A DNA stretch of 64,000 nt from contig CM071924.1 of assembly GCA_016081115.2 (NCBI GenBank), positions 94,316,616 through 94,380,615 of the forward strand, given 5' to 3'. The notes beneath the pieces were generated by a model. That model saw only the letters and a program-made list of their open reading frames with translations, did not search any database and was not told the origin of the DNA. The DNA comes from Rehmannia glutinosa. Its lineage: Eukaryota > Streptophyta > Magnoliopsida > Lamiales > Orobanchaceae. This document shows, piece after piece, positions 1 through 10,121 of the stretch. The first letter of the stretch is position 1. Every line of letters starts with the position of its first letter. The translations under genes and the position numbers were made by a program.

Positions 1-870
1 AATTAGTCTTTGGTGTCTTCTTAGGAAATGTAGATCTATGCCTTAACTTTCCATAGCAACTTGAATCACCTCAATATCAATTTTCTAGACAAACTTATGG
101 TAAAAATACTAGGACATGTCGAACCCGCCATCGTTGTCTTTGTTAAATTCGCGGCGCACAAGATCTTGTTCCTCTAATTCGAGTTATTTTCACCATTGTA
201 ACGTACAAATTTCATTTTGGTGTCTTCACAAGAGTTGTAGTTCTATGTTTAGCTTTCCATGGCCTTAAGAATCATCCCAATATCTACTTTCTAGAGAATA
301 TTATGACTAAATTACTGAGACCTGCCTAATCTGAAAATTTCAGCGCGTCATTATCATTCGGACCAAATTTTCATCCTTCAATTGTATGATTTGAGTATTG
401 CTCCTAACATAAAAGTTATACATCAACTTCTTAGCTTTCAAGTGAATTAGATTCAAGTGCTTCAGATGTTGGTCTAAACTATACCACTTAAAATATGAAA
501 ATCGTTGTAGTTATGTGCGATAGAGACATCTTGGTGCTACATCCTCAATTCTCTTTTACTTGTCCATGCGTTGTTTCTACTTTACTACCCCAAACTACCA
601 CTCATTGACACACATAATATACAAAACTTCAGCCTAAGCTTACTAAGGAATTATGTAAGTTTATTATGGTAGAAATTACAAAATCCAAAAGTGTTCTACG
701 TGTTTGCTTATTCCAAGTGTTACACTATTTAATTGACTTTGGATAGATTGTTTATACTGCTTGTTTTAGGTGGGCCTGCGAGCCATTAAGACCATTTAAA
801 AAAAAATGGATATTGTAAATGATTGGGTCAAGGAACCAAGTTAAAGGATTTCTTTCAAGAAATACATTAT

Positions 871-1060
871 TGCCGCTAAACGTATGGCCCATCGTTATCG
901 TTTTGGGAATAAAAGTGTCAATTGTATGATCGCCAAGTGTATGGCCCCATTATCGCTCCGGGAATGAAAGTGTCAATTGTATGACTGCCAAGTGTATGGC
1001 GCCTTTTTTTTGTTTAGAGGGATGAAAGAGCCAAGTGTATGGCCGCCAAGTGTATGGCCC
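871..1060. repeat. degenerate tandem repeat, about 55-60 bp period
   Basis: The phrases AAGTGTATGGCCCCATTAT and AGTGTCAATTGTATGA recur at about 871-930, 931-984 and 985-1060, with decay in the last unit. It lies inside the LTR fragment. Confidence 0.65.
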
Positions 1061-1890
1061 CATTATACTGCTAGCTTGATTGACTTATGTTTTTTATATT
1101 TGTGGTGTGTGGGAGAACGCTAGGTGTGGTGTTTAATTCACACTAGTCCTGCGTTTACCGTTGAATTGTACCGACCGTTGGGTTTTAAAATGGGGCATCA
1201 ACTTATGTCCGTAGTAAAAATCGGATTGAATTATCATAATTCATTTTACCGTATTTGCACTAATATTGTATTTGATGCAGGATTCTAGCAATCGTCAGGT
1301 TAGTATAACCGTTTCAATACCGTCGCAATATTAGTTTTGTGGATAAGTTGCTCATTCGTGAAATTGATTGCTTGTGTAGCGGTACTTGTTTTGTATGTGC
1401 CACAATTAAATATTAGTCTGTTAATTTTGCATTCATTTGCACGCATGAAACTGTTTTGTTCACTAGTAATTAGCTCAATGGATTCGTTTCAAGTTTTCAT
1501 TAACAACTCTTGCATTCTCATTCCCTACCCACTGAGCTCGTTTAGCTCACCCCAAGTTTTCCTAAAATTTTCAGAGACGAAATTGATTCCAGACACCAAT
1601 ACAAGAGTAACGCAGAATCTGGATCGTGTGATTTAATTACTCTGGTTTTGCCCTAAGTATTTTTGAACCGTAATTGTACTAAGTTGTTTTCATTGTATCA
1701 ATTTTACCTTATTTGTCGTTTTAATAGTTCTTCCTTAAGTTAAGACTTCCGTTGTAAAATTTGTAATATACTTAGTTTATGTACTTGGGTTTACTCTGTA
1801 TTTTGTGGACTTTTCGATAGACTTAGATTTAGTCAAGTTATATATTCCAAATGTTATACTTTGGATAATTACTCTTGTGGAGCCTAAGTT

Positions 1891-1891
<1 letters not shown>

Positions 1892-1938
<47 letters not shown>
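1892..1938. repeat. (TAA)n microsatellite
   Basis: An uninterrupted run of about 15 AAT/TAA units, inside the LTR fragment. Confidence 0.95.
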
Positions 1939-2054
1939 TCCAGAGCCGTACTCTGATAATTTGGAGTTTTGTGATTATTTTGTTTTATCGAATTTGGGGC
2001 GTTACAATATATGTGTGTATGTGTATATATAAAATAAAATAATAGTTGTAATAA

Positions 2055-2165
2055 GAATCAACTTAGCTTAATGGAAAATTGTCACTTCCACACATAACAG
2101 GTCGTGGATTCGAATCTATTTAGTGGCAAAAAACAGTATTTCTCCGAAGTGCTACAATAAAAAGT
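2055..2165 (+). mobile_element. possible tRNA-derived SINE head
   Basis: TTAGCTTAATGG at about 2063 resembles a tRNA A box. GGATTCGAATCT at about 2106 resembles a B box about 35 bp downstream, a spacing suitable for RNA polymerase III internal promoters. The segment lies between the gypsy LTR end and the CACTA subterminal repeats. No poly-A tail or target duplication was found, so it may be a fragment or a coincidence. Confidence 0.35.
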
Positions 2166-2519
2166 GTTACATAAGATTCATATATAACACTGTAGAAGTA
2201 TTTTTTTAAAAGTGTTACAAATATAAAAAGTGTTACAAAAAGTGTACATAAGATTCATATTTAACATTTTAGAAATGTTGCTTCAAAGTGTTACCAATAG
2301 AGAACTTATGTAACACTTAGAAAAAATGTCACTAAAAGCTAATAAAAGTGATACCTTAGACTATAGGTAGCACGGGCAAGTCTTGAGACCATAAAAGTGC
2401 TAGGGCAAAGTCTTGACACCATAAAAGTACTACCTATGGTCTATAGTAACATTTTATGGGCATTAGGTAACATTTTGGGGTATTACCTAATATCATTTAT
2501 GTTGTAGTGTGTATTCGTC
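2155..2519. mobile_element. CACTA transposon terminus (right end of an element extending left)
   Basis: The segment ends TTGTAGTG; on the reverse strand it starts CACTACAACATAAATGATA, a canonical CACTA terminus. Inside are many copies of AAGTGTTAC, the short subterminal repeats that bind transposase in this superfamily. The flank TGT at 2520-2522 fits a 3 bp target duplication. The insertion interrupts duplicated copy A: copy B reads straight through at 26643. The same family appears inverted at 63468. Confidence 0.8.
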
Positions 2520-2683
2520 AATATGACGAATGTCATTTAACTCGAGGCAATAGAGGGATTATTTATATCTAGTTTTTCCTCTTCCATTCCCTCAAAATAG
2601 TTTGTACTGCTAAAATAGATTTTGAATAGTTTTTCCATATTATCGACTATTCATTTCAATAACTCCACAGTTGTAACATTACT

Positions 2684-5600
2684 TGTCACGCCCCAAACGT
2701 GACGCGACAACGATCAATCACTTAAACAGAGGTAAATCAACAGTCGAAACCAAAGATACAAAACACCAAGTGAAATAGAGTCTAATGCAGCGGAATTATA
2801 ACAACCACAAGTACAAATTATATCTTAAGGTCTGGTAGTATCCGAATACAACCCAAAAGATTATCTTAATTAACTTACAGTCCAAACAGAAATAAAATGA
2901 AGGAGTCCAACAACAACAAAAAAAGTAAAAGGAAATATCGCTCCACATCGCTGATAGAGATTCAATCTGCGGTAGGTTCGATGTCTTCAGCGAACTCTTC
3001 ATCTAAAGGTTAGGAAACAGGAGGGAATGAGACAGAAATCTCAGTGGATGGGGTGATCGTGTGTAAGTGTGGCGATATAAATAGTTAATGCGAGAAATTT
3101 AGTTGTATGAAAACGCATGAGAGATGATGCATGATTTCACACACAGTCCACAAGCGTCGTGATAAATATATTTAATTAATATACTTATACAGTTAAGAAA
3201 ACAGTTCATGGTCAAGCAGGCACTATGGTCCAAGCAAACAGGAGGATTGCGTACGGTTTTGTAACGCCAATCCTATGCAAGACAAGTAGCGGTTGCGTAC
3301 GGATTTGTAGCGCCAACCTATGCAATACAAGTAGCGGTTGCGTACGGATTTGTAGCGCCAACCAATGCAATACAAGTAGCGGTTGCGTACGGATTTGTAG
3401 CGCCAACCAAACGGGTCCGATTAACTCCGAATCGTGTGGATCGAGATGCCAGCGATTCCTTCGTTCTTCCTTGTAACTCCCGAGCAAGATGGTCCAAGAC
3501 TGTCACCTTATCGCTCCGTAGGCAAAGACAAAATCCACAGTGGAGCTAGCAAGGCTCGGATTTGTCATAATCATGATTATACCTCAAGTACTACGACCCG
3601 CTTCCCTTCGACAAACTCCGTCCCTCGTTGCAGAGGATTAGGGCGATGGGGCGGAAGAGTGGAATAGCAGCCGAGCTGCCGGTTCCATCCCCGACGTATC
3701 CATTCGATTTGTGAGCTCGACACACCAAGTTGACTCAAGCAGGAAGTAAACACAAGTTCATGTAGTCAACCAGGCAGTCGAGTATTATTGATTTGGGAAG
3801 CAGTTCATGAAAAGTTCTCAAAAATTTGCACAAGATAGTTATGGCGTTGGTGGAGTTATTGGGATGAAGATAATTATCGGGAGGATAAGTAGTCTTCGAT
3901 ATCTTAAGGATTAGGAGGAACATAAGTCCCGTTATAAATTCGAAATCGCGAGACAAGGAAATCGCCCCGCGATCGGGTATTAATCGGTCAAGACGATTCG
4001 ATAAGTCAATGGATTTTTAAGAAAATAAAATATTTTAATTAAATATTAAAGTAAGAGAGTCCAGGGCTGTTTCTTTAAAAGAAAATAATTTGAGTTAGGT
4101 CTTTATAAAAAATAAATAAAATTTACAATTAGCCCCGTTTTGTCAAAACCAATACTTTTGGGGTTAAAAGTTAAATAAATAAATGTCCCGACCTTGAAAA
4201 ATTATGAGGTCAGTTCCTAAATTCTCTAAATTGTTCAGAGATTCAGGTTTTTAAAGTTTTGAGGTCGAGTTTTTATAAAATTCTCACATTGGCCCCAAAA
4301 TTGTTAAAATTGTCATTTCGGGCCCTAAGTTTAAAATAATCGGAACTCACAAACCGGAAGGGCTTCTAATGTGATTCCAGTTGGAAAATGTCACTAAGGT
4401 TAGTGGGATATTGGGACAAAAGCAGTTTTAAAACGTCATAAGTATAGGTCCCTTAACTTTTGAAAATCTCATTTTTGTCCCATTTTGAAATAATTGCCTT
4501 TAAGGCTTTTAGGGGTCCAATTGTTATGAAATTTGAACCTTGGGTCCAAAATATAATTATGTTATAGGTAAATTAGTATTTCCAGGTACATGGGCTGTAT
4601 AAGTCCTGGAAATTTCATTTGGGTCCTCAAGTTTAATCTTTTACAATTTGGTCCCTCAAGTTTTATAAAATTACTTTCCAAGCTCTAAACACTTGGATTT
4701 TTGTAATACACTTAAAATATGTTATTTCCAGTCCCTTAAGAGTTAAAATTTCAAATTTTAAAATTAGGGTCTGGTACAGTTTCGAAATTTGCAAAATAGC
4801 CCTTAAACTTCTCAAATTTTACAATCTAGTCCTTGGGCTTCTAAAGGTTGATTTTAATTATCTAAAAACTCTTAAAACTTTATTAAAATGTCAAAACATC
4901 ATTTTTGAACCTGAGTACAGTCCCAAAAATCGAAAATTACAGAGAGGTCCCTTAAGTTTTATTTTCTTTCACTTAAGTCCACCAACTTTCCATTTTTGCA
5001 TTTTAAGTCCAAAAATCGAAATTTAATCAATTATGCTCGACTTGTCCAGGTTATAGGTCATTCAAAACATAGATTTCAAGAGTCATAAACATACATATCC
5101 ATCTCATACAAGAATTTATCAAATTTGACAATAAAGTGTGCATGTATGTCTTAATTTTGTAAATCGAATTTTTGAGCAACACTTGAGAATTTTTCCAACT
5201 TGATACAAGAAAATAGCATGCAATACATAATATATATCTCAAGTGCTCAATAACAAAATACTACATGCATATTTCCAATTTAAAACACCTAGAAGTTGAA
5301 AGAATTTTTCCACCCACCTTAAAGATCGGTTTGTTGGTGAAAATGGGATAAATCTCTCTCGGTGAAGGAATGACTTAGGTCAGCCCCTAAGTCAAGGAAT
5401 ATCAAAAAAAATATAGGAGTTATAAGAATGTGGTTAAAAATTTAGGAAAAGAAGAAGATAGTGAGAAAATTGGAAATACTACACTTACCTTGTGTAGTGA
5501 GTAAAATGTGACTAGTAATGGCTTCCAAGTATAAGGTTTTGGTCACCCTTAATGTCAACCACCAAGGTCAGCCCCTAAAACTCCAAAAATGAAAATGGAG

Positions 5601-6710
5601 TGTAAAAATTTGGAAAATAGAAAGAGAAGAAGAAAGTGTACTAAAAATTCCATTTCTTACCTTATAGTCCAACTTCTTCACAATTTTTCTTCAAGATGAC
5701 TAGTCTCTTAACTTCTTCAAAGGTCTTCTCAAATTCAAAAAATCAAACTTAAATTAGAAGGTGAAAGAGGTGAGCTAGAAGGTATAAGAATAGATTGAAG
5801 AAGAAAATTTCTTACCTTGTGTAGTGTATATGGTTCGAATTTTTGAAGAAAATGGGAGATGAATTCTTGAAGTTTTGGTTAAGTGTTAGTGAAGAAGATG
5901 AAGTATAGGTAGAGAGATGTAGGAGGATTTTTAGAGAGAGGTAAGAGGAATTTCAAGACTTAGGAGAAATTTGGTGTTGGTGAAATGAAATGGGAAGAAT
6001 AAAAATTTTGTTTTGTTTTGATTAAATGATAAGTTAGAGTAATAATTGAGGGAATTGGGGAAGAAAGTAATATTTAGGTATCTTTATTAGGGACAATGGG
6101 CCAAAATGCTAAGCTTAGGGGAAATTTTTAATTTGGTCTTGTTTGACCAATTGGATGATTGAAATGGTGGGATTAATTTAAGATGTAGGTTTGAATTAAT
6201 GGTGTATAAATACACAAGAGGAATACACAAGTGTACATGTACAAGAGTTGAGAGATATTTCTACACCAAAAATTACACAATGCCGTCCCCCAAGGGTATT
6301 TTGGTAATTCCATATATTTTTTTTTTTCCAAAATTGATGATAATAGATGAATAAATATCAATCTCCAAAATAATTAGTGATGTCCTTGATCACTTATAAG
6401 TCTCATGATCACTTAATCTAAATCGAATTCTTAATTCTATAAATTATAATCCCTAAAATAATTAGTCTCTTAAAATTCTAAGGTGACTAATAATACACCA
6501 ATAATAATAATGATGATCAACCAAGTGATCATAAATGCGAATTAAAATTAATAAATGATTATGATCACAAATAGAAATTAAAAGAATTAAATGCAAAATA
6601 TATTTATCATTAATATTTACCCGTCAAAGCGACGCGGTAGAATTGTCAAATAGTACAAAGACGATACGTGATACAAGTACATGTTCGAATAAAAATTCGA
6701 GGGCTTCACA
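2684..6710 (-). repeat. G1 3' LTR (left in window)
   Basis: Begins TGTCACGCCCC and ends GGGCTTCACA, matching 10122-14144. It is non-coding; open frames inside it are LTR sequence. About 4 kb is long for a plant LTR but fits the Tekay/Del lineage. The C/G-richer zone at about 2930-3800 holds most differences from its partner. Confidence 0.93.
3240..3412. repeat. 45 bp tandem repeat in LTR
   Basis: About four units of a 45 bp motif containing GTAGCGGTTGCGTACGG and GTAGCGCCAACC. Because 45 is divisible by three, it creates open frames with a 15-residue repeat on both strands; these are not genes. Homologous arrays lie at about 10672-10850, 38027-38150 and 47858-47985. Confidence 0.88.
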
Positions 6711-6724
6711 TTCTCCCCTCCTTA
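6711..6724 (-). promoter_or_regulatory. G1 polypurine tract
   Basis: On the minus strand AAGGAGGGGAGAA directly abuts the 3' LTR start TGTGAAGCCC. This is the expected site and composition for the plus-strand DNA primer. Confidence 0.8.
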
Positions 6725-6789
6725 AAAGAATTTGGTCCCCAAATTCTCTTCAGAATAGTTCTGGGTATTGATTCCTCATGTCTTCTTCC

Positions 6790-8170
6790 TTCTCCCATGT
6801 TGCGTCTTCGTCTCGGTTGTGGTTCCGCCATACAACTTTAACCATTGAATCTCTCATTGTTACGCAAGCGACGATCTGCTGGTCAATGATTACGATTGGT
6901 TCCGGTGTAAGATAAATTCTCCATTAGAGGAGGAGCATCACGAGTGATAATATGCTCGGGATCCGGTTGGTACTTTTTCAATCTCGATACATGGAATACA
7001 TCGTGCATTCCCGCGTACTGTGCCGGTAACTCGAGTCGGTAGGCCAACTTCCCGATCCTCTGCAAAATCTTGTAAGGTCCAATATATCTCGGACTTAGTT
7101 TGCCTCCCTTCTTTGGATTGATCAATCCTTTCCGTGGCAAGAGTCTGAGAAATACTTCATCTCCGGCTTCAAATTCCAAGTCCTTTCTCCTCTTGTCCGC
7201 GTAACTCTTTTGGCGGCTCTGAGCTGTGCGGATTCGTTCCTTGATCAACTTGACCTTCTCCATGGCCTCCTGAACTAAGTCGACCTTTGGAATCGATGGT
7301 GACTTTCGTTTCTCTTTTGGAGTCCATTGGTCATCAATCTCCCAGTGTAGTGGGGATCTACACTTTCGTCCATACAAGGCTTCGTAGGGTGCCATCCTAA
7401 TCGTGGCCGATAATCTCGTTATTATAGGCGAACTCGGCCAATGGTAAGTGCGAATCCCAACTTCCTTGGAAATCTAATGTGCAGGCTCGCAACATGTCTT
7501 CCAGGGTCTGAATTGTTCGCTCCGACTGGCCATCAGTTTGCGGATGTGCTGCTGTGCTGAAACTTAGCGAGGTACCCAATTCCTCATGTAAGCATTTCCA
7601 GAATCGGAGACAAACCTCGGGTCTCTGTCGACACAATGTCGATTGGCACTCCATGCAATCGGATGATCTCGGATGTAAATTTGCGCAAGTTTCGCAAGCG
7701 TCGGTTTTCTTCATGGGTAGGAAGTGTGCGATTTTGTGAGTCGGTCTCACGACTACCCATATAAAGATCATCGCCTCGCCTGGTCCTTGGTAGATCCGTC
7801 ACGAAGTCCATCGTTATGTGTTCCCATTTCCACTGGGAATTCTCACGGTTGTAACAAACCGGATGGTCGTTGGTGTTCGGCTTTTTACTTGTTGACAAGT
7901 CGGGCATCTCGCAACGAACTCGCGCTACTTGGTTCTTCATGTTTGCCCACCAAGAATAATGTTGTTTCAAGTCCTTATACATCTTGTTTCTCCGGATGTA
8001 TAGTGTATTTCGAACGGTGTGCTTCGAGAGGATTCTGTTCCTAAGTTGCTCATCATTCGGTACACAAATTCTATTGAAAACTGATGATCCCATCTTCCCG
8101 TACATCGAGAATTCCGATCTCTCTCCTTTGAGTATCTTCTCTTTTAGTTTTTGAAGTTGCACGTCAATCC
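6790..8170 (-). pseudogene. G1 integrase with C-terminal chromodomain-like tail, frameshifted
   Basis: Three overlapping minus-strand fragments make one integrase. The N-terminal zinc-binding region (about 7900-8000) has WWANMKNQV followed by a conserved cysteine. The core has TAAHPQTDGQSERTIQTLE and FAYNNE. After a frame break come APYEALYGRKCRSP (about 7350) and HDVFHVSRLKKYQPD (about 6960), both diagnostic of plant gypsy integrases. The region around DIVS, where a catalytic aspartate is expected, is frame-disrupted. Compared with G2, the breaks fall at C/G-rich triplets, so some may be sequencing errors. Integrase inserts the cDNA, but this copy cannot encode a continuous enzyme. Confidence 0.88.
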
Positions 8171-8353
8171 CCGTGTTACTTTGATCTCGTTTAGTAGATC
8201 GGGTTTAACTGAAATATTAGCACATGAAATTCGAGTACTGGTTCTTGTCGGATTCCAAGTGCTCAATTCTTCTAATGATCTCCACTCTCGAATCATTAGT
8301 CTAGCTATACTCGCCTTTTTGCGCTTTCAAGGCGTCGGCTACTACGTTAGCTT

Positions 8354-8931
8354 TCAGGGATGGTATTGAATATCAAAGTGATAATCTTCTATTAACTCCA
8401 TCCATCTCCGTTGCCTCAAATTGAGTTCCTTCTGAGAGAATAGATACTTTAGGCTCTTATGATCTGTGTAAACCGTGAATGTTGCTCCGTAGAGATAGTG
8501 TCTCCATTTCTTTAACGCGAACACTATTGGCCGCCAATTCCAAGTCATGCGTTGGGTAATTGGCTTCATACGGTTTGAGTTTCCGTGATGCGTAAGCAAT
8601 GACCTTTCCTTCTTGCATGAGTCGCTCCTAGTCCTTCCTTTGATGCGTCACCGTAGACGACAAAGTTTTCTGTTCCCTTTGGAAGGGCTAAGACTGAGGA
8701 GTAGTAAGTCGTAAGTCGTTTCTTGACTCTTGAAACTAGCCTCACACTTGTCATTCCACTCAAACTTGACTTGCTTCCTCGGGTTAGTCGAGTGAGTGGT
8801 CCGGCTATCTTGGAGAAATCCTGGATAAATCTTCGATAATATCCGGCTAGTCCTAAGAAACTTCTTATCTCACATACGGACTCGGGTTGTTTCCATTCAA
8901 CCACCGTCATGCGTACCTTCGAAGGATCCAC
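8354..8931 (-). pseudogene. G1 RT connection and RNase H region
   Basis: FLGLAGYYRRFIQDFSKIA at about 8830 is the conserved block after the polymerase fingers/palm. It is followed by KKWRHYLYGATFTVYTDHKSL and YLFSQKELNLRQRRWME, the RNase H region with the TDH motif. The two blocks sit in different frames, joined by a shift near 8570-8600. The segment lies between RT and integrase as expected for gypsy. RNase H would remove the RNA template during reverse transcription. Confidence 0.87.
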
Positions 8932-8950
8932 GGCGATCCCGGTGCCGGAT

Positions 8951-9410
8951 CTATGTGTCCCAAGAATGCGACTTCACTAAGCCAAAATTCGCACTTGCCG
9001 AATTTGGCATACAACTGTGTGCTCGTAGTGTCTCTAAAACAATTTTCGGATGACGCTCATGCTCCTCTTTAGACTTAGAGTATACGAGTATGTCATCAAT
9101 GAATATCACTACGAATTGATCCAAATAAGGTTGAAAGACTCGATGCATTAGATCCATAAACGGCTTTGGTGCATTTGTCGATCAAAGGCATCACTACAAA
9201 CTCGTAGTGTCCATATCCGGTCCGAAATGCCGTTTTGGAAACGCCCTCTTCACGGATCTTTAACTGATAATATCCTTGTTGTAAATCAAACTTCGAGTAC
9301 ACCATCGCTCCTTGAAGTTGATCAAACAGTTCGTCTATCCTCGGGAGGGGATATTTGTTCTTGATGGTCACGTTGTTAAGTCCGCGATAGTCTATACACG
9401 ATCTTAATGT
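8951..9410 (-). pseudogene. G1 reverse transcriptase fragment, N-terminus deleted
   Basis: NKYPLPRIDELFDQLQGA, FDLQQGYYQLKIRE and GHYEFVVMP are conserved palm blocks. FVVIFIDDILVYSKS carries the IDD catalytic pair. A frameshift near 9100-9160 separates the blocks. Homology to G2 stops at about 9410, just upstream of the TIKNKYPLPR block. The first part of RT and everything 5' of it (protease, gag) are missing. Confidence 0.88.
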
Positions 9411-10121
9411 ATCTTATCCGTGATACCTAAATCACAAGTCAAATTCCTTACTTAAGCTTGTGCAAAATCGAGAATGAAAATACTGAGAATGAATAACACA
9501 AGGGTATTATCATTGATCATTATACTTAGTGATTCCCCTACTATCATTTTCCCAAAATAATATCATTAGGTGTCTAGATCCCATAATATATCACATCCAA
9601 ATCATATACTCATTAAGAGATATCCTCATATTCTTCGAGTCTCACCATATCAGGCATTATAACTTCTAAATCACGGATTTTCTAAATCACCTAACGTCCA
9701 AATAGAGGAATATCCGGATATCTTAACACTATAATAGCCCAAAAGAGTTCAAATATTCCTCCAAAATTCAACTTAGGTCAACTAGTAGTGGTACCTAATC
9801 CAAGGTCAGAGGAACCTATCCTGGTTAAACAAAACTAAAGCGGATTAGACGAATGTAAGGAAAAGATAAGGAAGAACAAGAAAGAATGACTAAGGAAAGT
9901 CAGTCAGGAGTCAACTAAGTCAAATCAAGTATGACTATGTATTCTCCAAGTATAAATTCTGACTTAACATAAACATCAATAATACGGTTCTATGCCATTA
10001 TTGAAATCGATTTCACAACTTAATTAGTCAAGTCGGTACTACCCAACACAGTCCGAGGGTCCTATCCTGGGTCAGCTCGGTGTAAGTTTCCATCTTACTA
10101 GCCGAGCTCTGATACCATAAC
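9411..10121 (-). other. G1 5' leader after deletion of gag and protease
   Basis: No coding match was seen. The stretch at about 9820-10121 aligns with the G2 leader at about 46945-47248. The 400 bp at 9411-9820 has no counterpart that I recognise in G2. The segment therefore holds untranslated leader plus unassigned sequence. Confidence 0.6.
10106..10117 (-). promoter_or_regulatory. G1 primer binding site (initiator tRNA-Met)
   Basis: The minus strand reads TGGTATCAGAGC four bases inside the 5' LTR end. This is the classic plant PBS complementary to the 3' end of initiator tRNA-Met. Confidence 0.85.

Larger units (their letters stand above)
1..2006 (-). mobile_element. Ty3/gypsy-type LTR fragment, cut by the window edge
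   Basis: On the minus strand the sequence from 2006 leftwards starts TGTAACGCCCC, the usual 5' start of Tekay/Del-type LTRs. The remaining 2 kb is non-coding and has no convincing open frame. It carries a short tandem repeat and a TAA microsatellite, both listed separately. The other end lies outside the window, so solo LTR and part of a full element cannot be told apart. The 99-codon open frame at 1337-1636 is taken as chance, since it has no recognisable domain. Confidence 0.6.

Noticed and set aside
1337..1636. 99-codon plus-strand frame with a hydrophobic start
   Set aside because: It lies in an LTR fragment, has no domain and no homologous frame elsewhere in the window.
2106..2116. tRNA gene suggested by the TTCGAATC box
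   Set aside because: No acceptor stem or anticodon arm can be formed; a SINE head is a better reading.
3225..3667. Overlapping open frames on both strands with repeated CNTSSGCVRICSAN-like peptides
   Set aside because: They arise from the 45 bp tandem repeat in the gypsy LTR; the same frames recur in every LTR and have no protein signature.
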